DNA from: Colius striatus
Taxonomy: Eukaryota > Chordata > Aves > Coliiformes > Coliidae
Length of the DNA stretch: 64,000 nt
Reading direction: 5' to 3'
NCBI RefSeq assembly: GCF_028858725.1
Contig: NC_084789.1
Coordinates: 40,589,211 to 40,653,210, forward strand
In this document: piece by piece, positions 22,553 to 33,991 of the stretch
Numbering within the stretch: position 1 is the stretch's first letter
Layout of the letters: each line of letters starts with the position of its first letter
The notes under the pieces: model-generated
What the model saw: the letters and a program-made list of their open reading frames with translations, nothing else
Database searches by the model: none
What the model was told of the DNA's origin: nothing
Program-made: the position numbers and the translations under genes

Positions 22553-24010
22553 TGGCGGCCATTGATGGGCGACCAATCCTGAAGTTAACCTGGCTGACAG
22601 ATAAACCAGTTTGGATTGGTTAACGACTGCTAAGCAAAGAAAAGCTTGCCCAGATTCATGAGTTAGTAAATGAACAATTAGAAAAAAAAGGTCATATTAA
22701 GCCATTCACTAGTCCATATAATACACCAATATTTACTGTCCCTAAAAAAATCAGGGAAATGGAGGCTGTTACATGATTTAAGATCTGTTAATGCAGTGAT
22801 GCAGGACATGGGTACTTTACAGCCAGGATTACCCTCTCCTGCAATGATTCCAAAAGAATGACCCCTATTGGTGACTGACCTAAAGGACTGTTTTTTCACA
22901 ATTCCTCTACATGAGGATGACAGTGAGAAGTTTGCTTTTACAGTACCATCTATTAACAAACAAGAGCTGGCAAAACGGTATCAATGGACAGTTTTACCTC
23001 AGGGAATGAAGAACTTGCCAACTATTTGTCAAACAAATGTTGCCTGGGCGCTGGCACCTCTGCGCAAAAAATACCCTCGTGTCTTATTTTACCATTATAT
23101 GGATGATATCTTGATTGCAGGAAAAGACCTGGACCAGCATCGCATTCTACAAGAAGTGAAGCGACAGTTGAGCATCTCCGGGTTGGTGATCGCGCCAGAG
23201 AAGGTACAAATGCACGCCTCTTGGAAATATTTAGGTAATATTATCACCGATGCGCGCATTTATCCTCAGAAGGTGGCAATTAAAACAGATATTGCTAATT
23301 TAACAGACGTTCAAAAGCTAATAGGTGATATCCAATGGGTACGAACCATATGTGGTATCACGAATGAGGATCTTGCACCACTAATGCCTTTGTTAAAAGG
23401 CTCAGTAGAGGCTGACAGTGCACGAAAACTGTCCCAGCAGCAAATACAAGCAATAGAAAAAATAGGAAACAAAATAGTCAATAACTACAGTCACCGATAT
23501 GATCCTGACTTGTCAATTAACATTGCTGTGATAAGTCAAAACCAGCATGTCTTGATGCAGGCAGTCTTGATGCAATGGGATTCAGTAGCGAAAGACCCAT
23601 TGAGGATCCTGGAGTGGATATTTTTGCCATATAATTTGCAAAAAACAATCACCATGAGACTAGAGGCAATTGCGAAAATAATAGTTAAGGCCAGAAAACT
23701 TCTGCTGGATTGAGGCAGACGTCATTTTTGTTCCTCTCACAGATTAATTCTTGAACTGGGCACTGCAACAGTCAGATGAATTACAGTGGGCCTTATTGTC
23801 ATATCCGGGGACTATAAATAATCATTATCCATCCCATAAATTGTTTTCTGTTAAATTTCAAATGGAAGACCGGCCGTTGAGATCAACAGTACCCATTAAA
23901 GGCCTAACTGTTTTTACCAACGCAAGTAAAATCCAAGCCAAAGCAGGAGTGGTTTGGTGGGAGAATGGAAAATGGCAAAACCTAACTGTTCACTCCCCAG
24001 GCAGCTCAGT
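22553..24010 (+). pseudogene. Class II pol: reverse transcriptase and start of RNase H
   Basis: RT begins after protease (LSKEKLAQIHELVNEQ-like, about 22630) with SPYNTPIF; frame breaks lie near 22745 (an A-run) and a stop is at 22861-22863. The frame 22868-23713 is open and carries LLVTDLKDCFF-type palm sequence, LPQGM and the catalytic YMDDILIAG (about 23095-23121), then the thumb. It stops at 23711-23713; connection and the first RNase H strand (LTVFTNAS...) follow at 23751 to about 24010. There the similarity ends abruptly in non-retroviral sequence, so RNase H, integrase and env are lost. Confidence 0.85.
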
Positions 24011-24020
24011 TCAACTGCAC

Positions 24021-25560
24021 TGGCACTCCCTCTGGCACTGGCAGAGAGGGAGGAGCAGTGTGTGTCACCTTGGGGGTAATACCTTCAGCAAGAGCAGAAC
24101 GCCCAACTGTGGCCAAGTGACACTCAGCGTGGTGACTTCCCTGTCAGGGTCTAAAGCTTTGCAGCCTCTCATGTCTGCATTTAGACCTGCTTTTAGTGGC
24201 AAAAACTCCCAGAGAGCCAGTTCCCTGGGAAAAGTGGCACCAGTCAGCAGTGCTGCCCTTTGTGCCATGCTCACGTCTCACTGCCAGGCACCACATGCTC
24301 CAGATGGTACCAGCTTGGCAATGCCATGGCCAACAGGCCCCAATTGTTTCCAGTAAGATGAAGCCAAACCCTCCCTCGTCCCCCACAGCACAAAGAAGGG
24401 TCTGTTCTCTCCCAGCCCCAAAGCAGCCTCTGCCTTTTGCATTCCTGCACTGCAGCAAGCAGGAGAGCCGCTGTACCACCACCACCACAGGAGAGGATGT
24501 CACGCCTGGGGGGGCCTCAGCCAAAACAGTGGTGCCAAAATCCCTTGAGGACATGACAGACATGGTAAGCTGAGACAGGCAGGAAGGAAGGCAGGCAGTG
24601 AGGTGAGAAAAGCAGAGGATGTGTTCAACAGGTAGCTCTGCCCTGTTGGAGCCGGATGGATTCACACCTCATCTGCAAACCCTGCTGACTCCTTTGGTGC
24701 TGGAGACAGCAGCAGGGCAGATCAGTCTCTGTGGCAGCTCAGTACAGTGACACTCCATATCAGAGATCAGGCCAGGCCAGAGCAACCCAGGCGGACACTT
24801 GCCCAGAGCCAAGTCTGCCAAAGGTGAACCAAGGCCTAATTGGGACAGCAGCACCTGGCCCAGAGCCCCCACTCAGCCCAGACCACATTCACCAAAATGA
24901 CTTCTCATGTCAAACCTCTGCCTCCACCTGGCTCAAGGATGCTGCTGCACCAGCCCCTTGCTGCTGCCTTCCCACTGGACAAGGTGAGGACAGTGTTCCC
25001 CAGACCACTAGAGTGGGGAAATGTACAGCAGATCAGTTCAATGTCCCATATCTGCCTGTCAGTTGAGGATTGGGAGGCAGTTGGCATCTCCTCCCTCTGC
25101 ATTCCACTCCACAGGCCCCGGAAAGACTGCTCAAATCCAAGTAGGTGCAGGAGGAACATAGCCTGGGCCTCTGCTCATCACAGAGGGGTAGCTGGATTAG
25201 GGACTTGAGGTAAACCCCCCTGTGGGAAAAAAGAACTGGTAATTGGCAAAAAATGTAAACAGACCTTCAGAGTTTGAGACTGATTGTGGGCCAATGAGGT
25301 AATATTACAGAATGCCCTGTTGCGAGTGTGAAAAGCAGCAGCATGAGAGTGGAAAACAGGCAAAGTCTGAAGATCAGCAGGATGTAAAAGCAAAACTGAG
25401 ATGATGTAATTCTGTACAATAATCTGGGGGCTTTCATACAGCAGGGCAGCACTTGCTCATGGCAATGCTCCCCCTTCAGCAATGCTGAGTGGGTTTGGTG
25501 TGTTTCAGGGTGTCACTCAGATCCCAGTTGGCCCGAGACCAGCAAGTGGTGCCCTGTGAG
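24021..25560. other. Probable WIPF2 intron sequence, no gene seen
   Basis: Frames of up to 173 codons occur on both strands but overlap each other and show no domain or repeat-family features. Confidence 0.5.
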
Positions 25561-25562
25561 AG

Positions 25563-26502
25563 GTGAAGCAGGCAGCGGTGTGCTCGTGTGCCAAGGAGGA
25601 ACAATGTCCAGACCAAAACTTTTTTTTTTGGGAAGAGTATAGAAACATTGCCAGGGCATGCAGAGGTGCAACTAAGAAGGCTAGAGCCCTTCTAGAATTA
25701 AATTTAGCCAGGGATGTTAAGGACAGTAATAAGGCATTTTTCAAGTACATCACCAGCAGAAGGATGGCGAGGGGGAGTGTGGGCCCACTGCTAAACACTG
25801 AGGGTGCCCTGGTGTCTGAGGATGCAGAGAAGGCTGAAGTACTGAATGCCTTCTTTGCTTCAGTCTTTATGGCCAAGGCTGGCCCTAGGGAAGCCCAGTC
25901 CAGCAAGGATAACAGGATGGCCAGGATAGCAGAGGACTTGCCCTGGGTGGAAGAGGAAGAGGTTAAAGACTTGTTGGCCAAGCTTAAGGCTCTTAAGTCA
26001 ATGGGTCCTGATGGGATGCATCCTAGAGTGCTGAGGGAGCTGGCTGATGTGATTGCTAAGCCTCTCTCCAGCATTTTTGAACAATCATGAAGGACAAGTG
26101 AGGTGCCTGAGGACTGGAGAAAGGCCAATGTCACTCCAGTCTTCAAAAAGGGCAGAAAAGACAGCCCAGGAAACTACAGGCCGGTCAGCATCATCTCCAT
26201 CCCTGGAAAGGTGAGGGAACAACTCATCCTGAATGTTATCACTGAACATATGAAGGAAAAGATGATTGCCAGGGGGAGTCAACATGGCTTCACCAAGGGG
26301 AAATCCTGTTTGACCTACCTGATATCCTTCTATGAGTGCATAATCAGCTGGCTAGAGCAGCGGATGTCATCTACCTTGACTTCAGCAAGGTTTTTGACAC
26401 TGTCTCCTATGTGACCTGATCTAGGTGAACCTGCTTCTGCAGGGGGGTTGGACTAGATGATCTCTAGAGGTCCCTTCCAACCCCTATCATTCTATGATTC
26501 AA
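25563..26502 (+). mobile_element. CR1 fragment, ORF2 with internal deletion
   Basis: Plus-strand frames 25563-26090 and 26103-26414 encode the CR1 linker and RT start ([91 protein letters not shown]). The copy then jumps to the 3' UTR (GTTGGACTAGATGATCTCTA...) and ends with ATTCTATGATTC near 26502, so the RT catalytic core is deleted. Confidence 0.9.
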
Positions 26503-27552
26503 TGGGAGCAGAGCCTGAGGAGGGACAGCTCGATATCCAGACACAGAAGCTCAGGGGCACAGCCCACCTGCTGGGCTCATCCCCCTTCGGCACAGGTACC
26601 CCACAGCATGAACCCATCTGCAGCCCTCCTAAGGGCATCAAGGTGCATGGGAAGTCCTGAGAACAGAGAGTCAGGGTGGGCAAGAGCTTCTCATTGGGAC
26701 CAGATAGGCACTCAAGGACAGACACAAGCTGCATCAATTCTGCTGAGTCTTTGTGGGGGGAAAGGCTGCAACTGCTCATACCACAACACTGCTACTCTCC
26801 CTCTGTCCCAAAGGAAAAGCAGAAAACAATCAGCTACTTGTTTTGTTTGCCTACAGACAGGGCTCTGATGGGTCCAGAGCGTAAACCTGCGGGAGGAACT
26901 GTGTTCTCAAGGCCGGGATGATGCCTGGGCAGTGCAGGGCAGGGGCTGTCATGGGGGAAGAGGGCCGGCGGAGGGAGCACAGAGCCACCACATTTACCTG
27001 GAGCAGAAGGGAGAGTCCAGCCTCTGCAGTAGAACACGCAGCATTTCACTGCATGGCCATATGCTGCTCCACGTCCGGGTATTTCATAGACAGAGGCTGC
27101 TCAGGTCAGTTTGACAATGTCAAGGTCCAGAGGAGTGCTCAGGCTGCAACGCTGCTTAGAGATCCTGGGCCTGGCCTTACCTTGGGACTATCACCCCCTC
27201 CAGGACAGCACAACTGGTCACTCAAACCTCCCGCAGTAGCTGCCCAGACACAGAGCCCACTCTGCTCCCCGGGGGAGGGGTTGAGGAAAAAGCACCTTCC
27301 TATGAGATGGGGAGAAACAGAAGCAGGGGAAGTTCTCCTAGAATCCCCGCGGACCCCTCCCGCCGTCAACAGCTTCCTCTGCCAACTCCCCCCCAGCACA
27401 GACATTCCTCCGGGAAACTCCTCCACAGCGTCCCTGCGGGAACGGTCACTGCGGCCATCGCAGGGCCCAGCGCACCTACGGCCACGCCAGTCCCCCTACA
27501 ATCCCTAACGCGTCCACAGCCAGCCCAATCCTCCCTGCATCCCAACAGGGCT
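26503..27552. other. Probable WIPF2 intron sequence, no gene seen
   Basis: No conserved reading frame or repeat family was recognised. Confidence 0.45.
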
Positions 27553-27770
27553 ATAGAATCATGGAATCGTTTTGGTTGGAAAAGCCCTTTAAACTCATAG
27601 AGTCCACCCCCGCCCTCACAATGCCCAGCCCACCACTAACCCATGGCCCTCAGCTCCACGGCTTTGCAATAGCTCCAGGGATGGAGATTCCCCCACCTCC
27701 CTGGGCAGCCTAGGACAGGGGCTGACAGCCCCCTCGGTGAAAACCTTTCTTCTTCCGCAGCTCTCCCCGA
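27553..27770 (-). mobile_element. CR1 3'-end fragment
   Basis: The plus strand begins AGAATCATGGAATCGTTTTGG and continues with the same CR1 subfamily 3' region as 36402-36840 (shared GGCTTTGCAATAGCTCCAGG and CCACCTCCCTGGGCAGCCT blocks), so this is a 5'-truncated minus-strand copy. Confidence 0.8.
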
Positions 27771-27779
27771 CCCCCCGCT

Positions 27780-28480
27780 CCCCGCGCACCCCATGGCCGC
27801 TCCTGGACTCCTCAGGGGCCCCACACAGCCCCCACCATACCTCACACGCCCATCCCGAACCACCGTCTCCCACAAGGAAACCCCGCGGGCCGCAACCCCG
27901 TCCCCCTCAGCCCCCATGCCGGTGCCCCGCGCTCACCCGCTACCTCTTCCCGCCACACCCGGAAACGCGGCCACAAGACACCGTCCGGCCTCCAGCCGCC
28001 GACAAGCAAAATGGCGGCGGCCACCTCACCATGCGCCTGCGCCATGCCTCGCACCGAATGTAGGCTGGGCCGCGGCGCCATGCTGGGAAGGTCGCGAGGC
28101 CGTAGAGGCTCTGTGGCTGCCATCTTGGAAAGGTCACTCAAGCGGAGCGAGCACCTGGCTTCGCGGGCGCCCAGAGGAGCGAGAGGAGAACGCGGCAACG
28201 CCGGAAAATGATTTCTCACTCACCGAGCCGCCGCTGTAGGCCGGAGATGCCGCGGACGAGCACAGCTACTACTGCCAGGTCCGCCCACCCGTCAGCTACG
28301 TTGAGAAGGGCGGACGGAACCCCGGCCGCGGCCATGTTGGGAAGGTCAGGTGACGCCCTGTGAGCTGCCATATTGGAAAGGTCGCCCGCCGCCACCTTGA
28401 GAAGGTCGAGATCTCCTCCTTCCTCCTGGGAACCGGGGGGGGGACCGGCTGTGACCGCCGGTGCCCCCGGCGTGACACCT
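27780..28480 (-). promoter_or_regulatory. CpG island, probable WIPF2 promoter and non-coding first exon
   Basis: This CpG-dense DNA lies between the RAPGEFL1 stop (28903) and the WIPF2 coding start (14600), the expected place for the WIPF2 5' end. It holds AAAATGGCGGC (about 28008-28018) and a series of GCCATNTTGG elements described separately. There is no TATA box. The exact start site and donor of the first exon cannot be fixed by eye. Confidence 0.55.
28077..28410 (+). repeat. Spaced array of a 18-20 base YY1-like module in the CpG island
   Basis: GCCATGCTGGGAAGGTCGCG (28077), GCCATCTTGGAAAGGTCAC (28118), GCTACGTTGAGAAGGGCG (28295, diverged), GCCATGTTGGGAAGGTCAG (28331), GCCATATTGGAAAGGTCGC (28367) and GCCACCTTGAGAAGGTCGAG (28391), all in the same orientation. 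The shared core GCCATNTTGG fits a YY1 site on the reverse strand, followed by a constant AAGGTC half. Confidence 0.7.
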
Positions 28481-28902
28481 ACAATGTCATTCCCTAGCAT
28501 TACAGCAGGAGCCGAGCGCCGGGACAGCCTTTTACTGGGGCTTCCTCCCCTCCCCGCGCTTTGGGTCGTTTTTTTTGGTTGTTTTGGGTTTTTTGTTTGA
28601 TTGGGTTTTTTCCTTTTTTCCTCATTTGTCTTAAAAAATAAATTCCGGACGGCGGTTCGGTACAAAACATACAAGTCTGGGGGATGTTGGGCAAGGGGAA
28701 GACGTACAAAAATAGTGTGGAGGGGCGAGGGGTAGATGGGTCCCCCAGGATGGAGTCCCAGGGGGGGAAGAATGTGCCCGAGGTCCCTAAACCCGTCCCA
28801 TCCCCCCCCGCCCCGTGCCAAGGAGCCCCTGGCGTGCGTCAGTGCTGGGGGAGGCCCGGTGGGGGGGGTGGTCACCGGACTGGAGGCCCACCCCCCCATT
28901 CC
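28481..28902 (-). other. Probable RAPGEFL1 3' untranslated region
   Basis: This directly follows the RAPGEFL1 stop codon on the minus strand. It is G/C-run rich with a long pyrimidine/T-rich stretch at 28570-28620. No canonical AATAAA was seen on the minus strand, so the cleavage site is unknown. Confidence 0.4.
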
Positions 28903-29027
28903 TCACTGGCTGCCGGGTTCTAGCTTGTAGGAGAGCTCGAAGAGCAGGTTCTGGTTGTCAATGACACGCAGCTGCCGCATATAGGCCTTGGTCTGCAGCT
29001 GGCTGGGGGATGCTTCCAGCTCCAGGC
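28903..29027 (-). CDS. RAPGEFL1: RAPGEFL1 terminal coding exon
   Basis: The acceptor CAG lies just right of 29027. The exon is fully open and ends TGA at 28903-28905. It encodes the strongly conserved C terminus of the GEF domain (TKAYMRQLRVIDNQNLLFEL) and joins the 29510-29564 exon in phase. Confidence 0.88.
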
Positions 29028-30782
29028 CTGGGGTGGGGGACAGTGCTGGAATTGGGGGGAGCAGGAGCAGCCCCTCCCCCGGGACAGGAGCCAGGATGGG
29101 GATGTGGGGGTGGGGATGGAAGGAGGAGGATGCAGGAATGAGGATGAAGGGATAGGGGGATGGCAATGCAGAAATGGGGATGCAGGGATGGGAAGATGTC
29201 AAAGCAAGAAGGGACATGGGGGTCCAGACACATGCTCACCCCATAGAGCCAGCACCGGGGAGATGGTGGGGCCATGCATGTCCCTCCATCTGTGGGGTCA
29301 ATTCCCTCCACAGCACCAGGCCCTCACCTCCAGGGATGTGGGGCTACAGGGACAGGGACACAGAAAGGTGGATGCAGGGCCAGGGATGGCAATATAGAGC
29401 CAGCAGCAGGGATGGCAGGGCCATGCATATCCCCTCTCACAGCACTGGCCCCTCACCCCTCCCCAGCTGGGGCTGGGGGGGCGTCCCAGGGGGTCTCCAC
29501 TGTACTCACAGAGTGAGAGGCTCCAGTACTTCCAGACAGTCCGCACCTTCTCAGCGATGCAGTGCTGGGGCAGAGAGAATCCCCCCAATCAGCCTCCAGC
29601 CCCCAGGGACCCTGGGGACTGTCCCCACTCTAGGGCATCCCTTTCCCAGAGCCCCCACACCCCTCAAGGCCCCCCACTCCACAGCAGGGGCAGGAGGGTC
29701 ACAGCCCCTCAGTGGACTTCCCCCTTCCCTAGCCTCACCCCAGGGCTTCCTCAGCCATGTCGTGTGTGTCCCCAGCAAGAGGTACCCACCAGCTTCCCCA
29801 TGTTGACCAGCCTGTCCGGGAGGGTCTTGCTGCCTTCATGCAGGAAGTTCAGATATGGAGGGGAGTGAGGGGGTGAGGGACAAGGCCTCATGAGGTGGCA
29901 GTGGTACCCTGACCCATGTGGGATGTGGACAGCCCCTGTGTCCCCCATCACCTTTGAGGATGAGCGGCACGAAGAGGATAAGGCGGGGGGGGAGTCATCT
30001 TGACAAGCACCTCCCAGTAGGTCTTGCGGTTTCTGCAGGGATCCTGGGGGGTGGGGACGGGGGGTCAGAACTGGGGGGTGGCAGCTCCTCATGGGTGCCA
30101 TCACTCTGCTCAGTCTGCCTTGGACCCCCCCACAACACTCTGGCTGCAGTGAGGCCAAGGACACCCCGGGATGGCATGAAATCACCTCCTGCCAATCAGC
30201 TCCTCAAATACCCCCTGGGGGGGCACGATTTGGGAGAGACCCCTAACACTCCTGGGATGCTCTCACCATCAGGTTCTCAAACTTCTGAAACAGGTTCTTG
30301 AATTTCCCTGAGAGCTTCTGCAAGACAAACCTGGGGAGGGGGGGGGAACATAAAGAACTCAGGGGGACCCCTGAACACCCAGGGGGGGCTCCAGGAGGAC
30401 CCCAAGCCCCCTCACCTCCAAGGTGAGGTGCAGGTGGCTGATGGCTGTGTTGTTGAGCTCAATGATGATGGCGTAGAAGGAGAGCATGTCCTGGTTCTGC
30501 TTGCAGCTGGAGACGTGGACAGAGGGTGAGGGGGTGGGCAGAGACACCTCCCCATGCACCCCTCAGCCCCCATACTCAAATGGCAGTGATCTTGATGAGC
30601 TTCTTGAGGAGGTGGGTGCATTTTCCCAGCAACTCACAGAGCAGCAGATCCATGCCCACCCAGTGCTGCACCTCACTGCAGCAGCAGCTCCAGGTTGGCC
30701 ATCTCCCGCCAGCCCCGCTCCCCATGGAACACATAATCCACGAACTCCAGCTGACACAGAGGGGATATTCATCACCAGGATT

Positions 30783-30800
30783 CACACACACACACACACC
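30783..30800. repeat. (CA)n microsatellite
   Basis: About nine CA units lie within a RAPGEFL1 intron. Confidence 0.9.
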
Positions 30801-31551
30801 ATGGCACAGCCCCCCCCAGGGCTCTCCCTCCTCCCCACCTCGTGGATGCAGCGGAAGAGCTCCCAGTGGAAGACAGTGAGGTGGTTGGCGATCTCCTCTG
30901 GCTCCACGTGATGGATCTCCATGTCCCTTGGCACTACCTGTATCTCCTCAGGCAACGACATCTTCCAGGGGATGAGGGGGATGCTCAGAAAAGGGCTATG
31001 CCATGGGGGGCCCAGGGGGGGCATCACAGCCCCAGCATTGTGCTCACCAGTGAGTCAAAGGTGTTTCTGATGCAGGCAAAGAGGTGGCTGTTGATGCCCA
31101 GCGTGGTGAACACACACTCCTCGCTAGGCTGCAGCACCGCTTTCTCTGTGGGCATGATGCAGGCAGGGGGTCAGCGCCAGCCAGACCCCCACCCCTGCCC
31201 TCAACACCTCCCAGCCAATGCCCCGGAGGCACCTCCGGAGGAGACCATGGTGACAAGGATGAGGGTGTCCTCGCGGACGCCCTGCTCCTCCAAGTACTGC
31301 AGCTTCTCAGTAATGGAGGCCAGGATGTCCTGCATGAGGCTGAGAGGCAGCTGCGGATGGTGACGTATGAGTGGTTGGGCATGTACATGGGGCAGAAGAC
31401 TGGTGAGAGGGAGCACGGGGAGGTCAGGGCCAGGCCAGGCTCTATACAACCCCCCCCCAGGCTGCTCTGCAGCTGTCTGGGGAAACTGAGTCACGGAGTA
31501 GGTACAGCCCCTCGCAGTCGCTGGTGAGCTAAAGGAGGGGACCCTGGCACA

Positions 31552-31690
31552 CAGCACCCATCCTGGCACACAGCACCCATCCCTACACCCATTCTGGCAT
31601 CCAGCCCCCATCCCAGTATTCAGCACCCATCCCAGAACCCATCCTGGTACCCAACATCCATCTCACCACCCAGTATCCACTCCAGCACTC
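31552..31690. repeat. Short minisatellite, CACCCATCC-based
   Basis: Irregular repeats of about 16-19 bases built on CAGCACCCATCC / CCAGCCCCCATCC, in a RAPGEFL1 intron. Confidence 0.7.
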
Positions 31691-32339
31691 GGCTATAGTC
31701 ACTGACTCTCATCAGAGCTCCAGAAGGTCACTCGTGTCTGCAGGCATGAGTCGATGCGATGTTCAGAAGTGCCTGAACAGCGGCTTCACTTGCTTGTTTA
31801 GAGTGGGAGTCTCATCAGCCACCCTGCAGCACCAGCATGGGTTCAGGCAGGGCCCCCAGCATGGCCAGCACCCTTGGATGCTGCACCCCAAGCTGTGCTA
31901 GAGTGCTCTGCAATACCCCCTCCACCCCCCTCACGAGTCATAGAATCATAGAATGGTAGGGGTTGGAAGGGACCTTTAGAGATCATCTAGTCCAACCCCC
32001 CTGCAGAAGCAGGTTCACCTAGATCAGGTCGCATAGGAACATGTCCAGGCGGGTCTTGAAGACCTCCAAGGAAGGAGACTCCACAACCCCTCTGGGCAGC
32101 CTGGGCCACTGCTCCGTCACTCTCACGGTGAAATAGTTTTTTCTTATGTTTAAGTGGAACTTTTTGTGTTCCAGCTTCATCCCATTACCCCTTGTCCTGT
32201 TACTATCTACTATAGAAAAGAGGGATGTCCCAACCTCCTGACACTAACCCTTTAGATATTTATAAATGTTAATAAGATCTCCCCTCAATCTCCTCTTCTC
32301 CAGGCTAAACAGCCCCAGTTCCCGCAGTCTTTCCTCATA

Positions 32340-32917
32340 TTAGAGATGTTCTATACCCTTGATCATCTTGGTGGCCCTGAGCTGGACTCTCTCCAGCACT
32401 TCCCTGTCCCTCTTGAGCTGAGGAGCGCAGAACTGGACACAGTACTCCACATGAGGCCTCACCAGGGCAGAGCAGAGTAGAGGGGGAGAAGAACCTCCCT
32501 TCACCTGCTGCCCACACTCTTCTTGATGCATCCCAGAATGCCATTGGCCTTCTTGGCCACGAGGGCACATTGCTGGCTCATATTTAGTTTATTATCAATC
32601 AGGACTCCCAGGTCTCTCTCTGCAGAGCTGCTCTTCAGCAGTTCGACTCCCAGCCTGTACTGGTGCATGGGGTTGTTCCTTCCCAGATGCAGGACTCTGC
32701 ACTTGTCCTTGTAGAACCTCATGAGGTTCCTCTCTGCCCAACTCTCAAGCTGGTTGAGATCCTGCTGAATGGCAGCACAGCCTTCTGGGGAATCAGCCAG
32801 TCCTCCCAGTTTGGTGTCATCAGCAAACCTGCTGAGGGTACACTCTGTCCCCTCATCCAGGTCATGGATGAAGATGTTGAACAAGACTGGCCCCAGAACC
32901 GATCCCTGCTCATCCAT
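32340..32917 (-). pseudogene. CR1 ORF2 reverse transcriptase, C-terminal half
   Basis: The frame at 32501-32917 opens at [17 protein letters not shown] and contains the catalytic FADDTKLGG box, then [15 protein letters not shown] and [20 protein letters not shown]. The adjacent frame at 32340-32570 encodes the C-terminal [15 protein letters not shown] block. The RT palm N-terminal half is deleted. Confidence 0.88.
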
Positions 32918-33986
32918 GGAGGCCTCCTACCTCCTTTTCCTCCTTTCTTGCGCGTTGGGACACACTGATCCTGGGTTTGGAGGAAGTGCTGCTTGAAGAT
33001 TGACCAGCTCTCATGGGCACTTCTACCATCTAGAATCATATCCCATGAGATCCGTCCAAGTAGATCTTTGAAGAGGCCAAAGTCGGCTCGCCTGAAATCC
33101 AGGGTCACGGTCCTGCTTTGTGTTCTGCCCCTTCCACACAGGATCTTGAACTCTACCATCTCATGGTCACTGCAGCCGAGGTTGCCTCCAACCTTCACAT
33201 CCCCAACCAGGCCCTCTCTATTCGTCAGTACCAGGTCCAGCAGCACACCCCTCCTTGTTGGTTCCTCGATCATCTGTGACAGGAAGTTGTCGTCAGCAAT
33301 CTGTAGGAACCTCCTGGACTGCGTGTGCTTGGCTGTGTGGCTATCCCAGCAAATATCAGGGTGGTTGAAGTCCCCCATGAGGACCAGGGACTGTGATTGT
33401 GAGGGAGCTCCCAGCTGTTTGTAGAAGGCCTCATCCACATCCTCCTCCTGATCAGGTGGTCTGTAGCGGTCTCCTTACAACAATATCACCTGCCTTGCCC
33501 TGGCCATTAATTTTTACCCATAAGCACTCTACTCTCCTCATCCCCACCCAGGCACAGTTCAGTACACATTAATTGCTCTCTCACATAGAGAGCAACTCCA
33601 CCTCCATGCCTTGTCAGTCTGTCTTTCCTGAACAATACATAACCCTCCATGGCTGTGCTCCAGTCATGGCAGCTGTCCCACCATGTCTCTGTGACCACGA
33701 GGTTGTAGCCCCGTATCTGCACCCACATCTCCAGTTCCTCTTGCTTATTCCCCAGGCTGTGTGAATTGGTGTAGAGGCAGCACAGGGGCTTACTCAAACA
33801 CACATGTTCCCCTGGGCGGGTGCAGGAGGTTCCTCCGCTGTTTGGTTCTTTCTCAGGGTGGTGAGCCTTCCGTATCTCAGCCCAGTGCACAGATGAAGGG
33901 CACTTATCATTGTGTTCCCTGTCCTGCCCTGTTTCCCAGCTAGAGGGGTCAGCTTGTTCTGTTTTGCTTCTCCCCCCACCTCCCAA
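32918..33986 (-). pseudogene. CR1 ORF2 endonuclease domain
   Basis: Two frames (33507-33986 and 32719-33438) carry LYTNSHSLGNKQEELE, VTETWWDSCHDW, RHGGGVALYVRE, LMGDFNHPDICW, LDLVLTN and SDHEMVEF, the AP-endonuclease motifs including the catalytic D and the SDH box. A stop/frame change lies near 33470. Confidence 0.88.
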
Positions 33987-33991
33987 GTCCC

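Larger units (their letters stand above)
18957..24020 (+). mobile_element. Class II (alpha/betaretrovirus-like) provirus, 3' truncated
   Basis: Order: probable short LTR, tRNA-Trp primer-binding site (19249-19266), gag (from 19355), dUTPase-protease, and RT, ending inside RNase H near 24010. The combination of a tRNA-Trp PBS, two zinc knuckles, a dUTPase fused ahead of protease, and YMDD in RT is class II. Env and the 3' LTR are absent. It is interrupted at 21217-21762 by a solo LTR of the ERVL-type family. Confidence 0.85.

Noticed and set aside
24144-24665. 173-codon minus-strand open frame
   Set aside because: Overlaps an equally long plus-strand frame, no recognisable motif, lies in intron-like DNA next to the truncated class II provirus.
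28216-28899. 227-codon minus-strand open frame in the CpG island
   Set aside because: It crosses the promoter array and 3' UTR region, has repeat-driven and low-complexity sequence and no domain.
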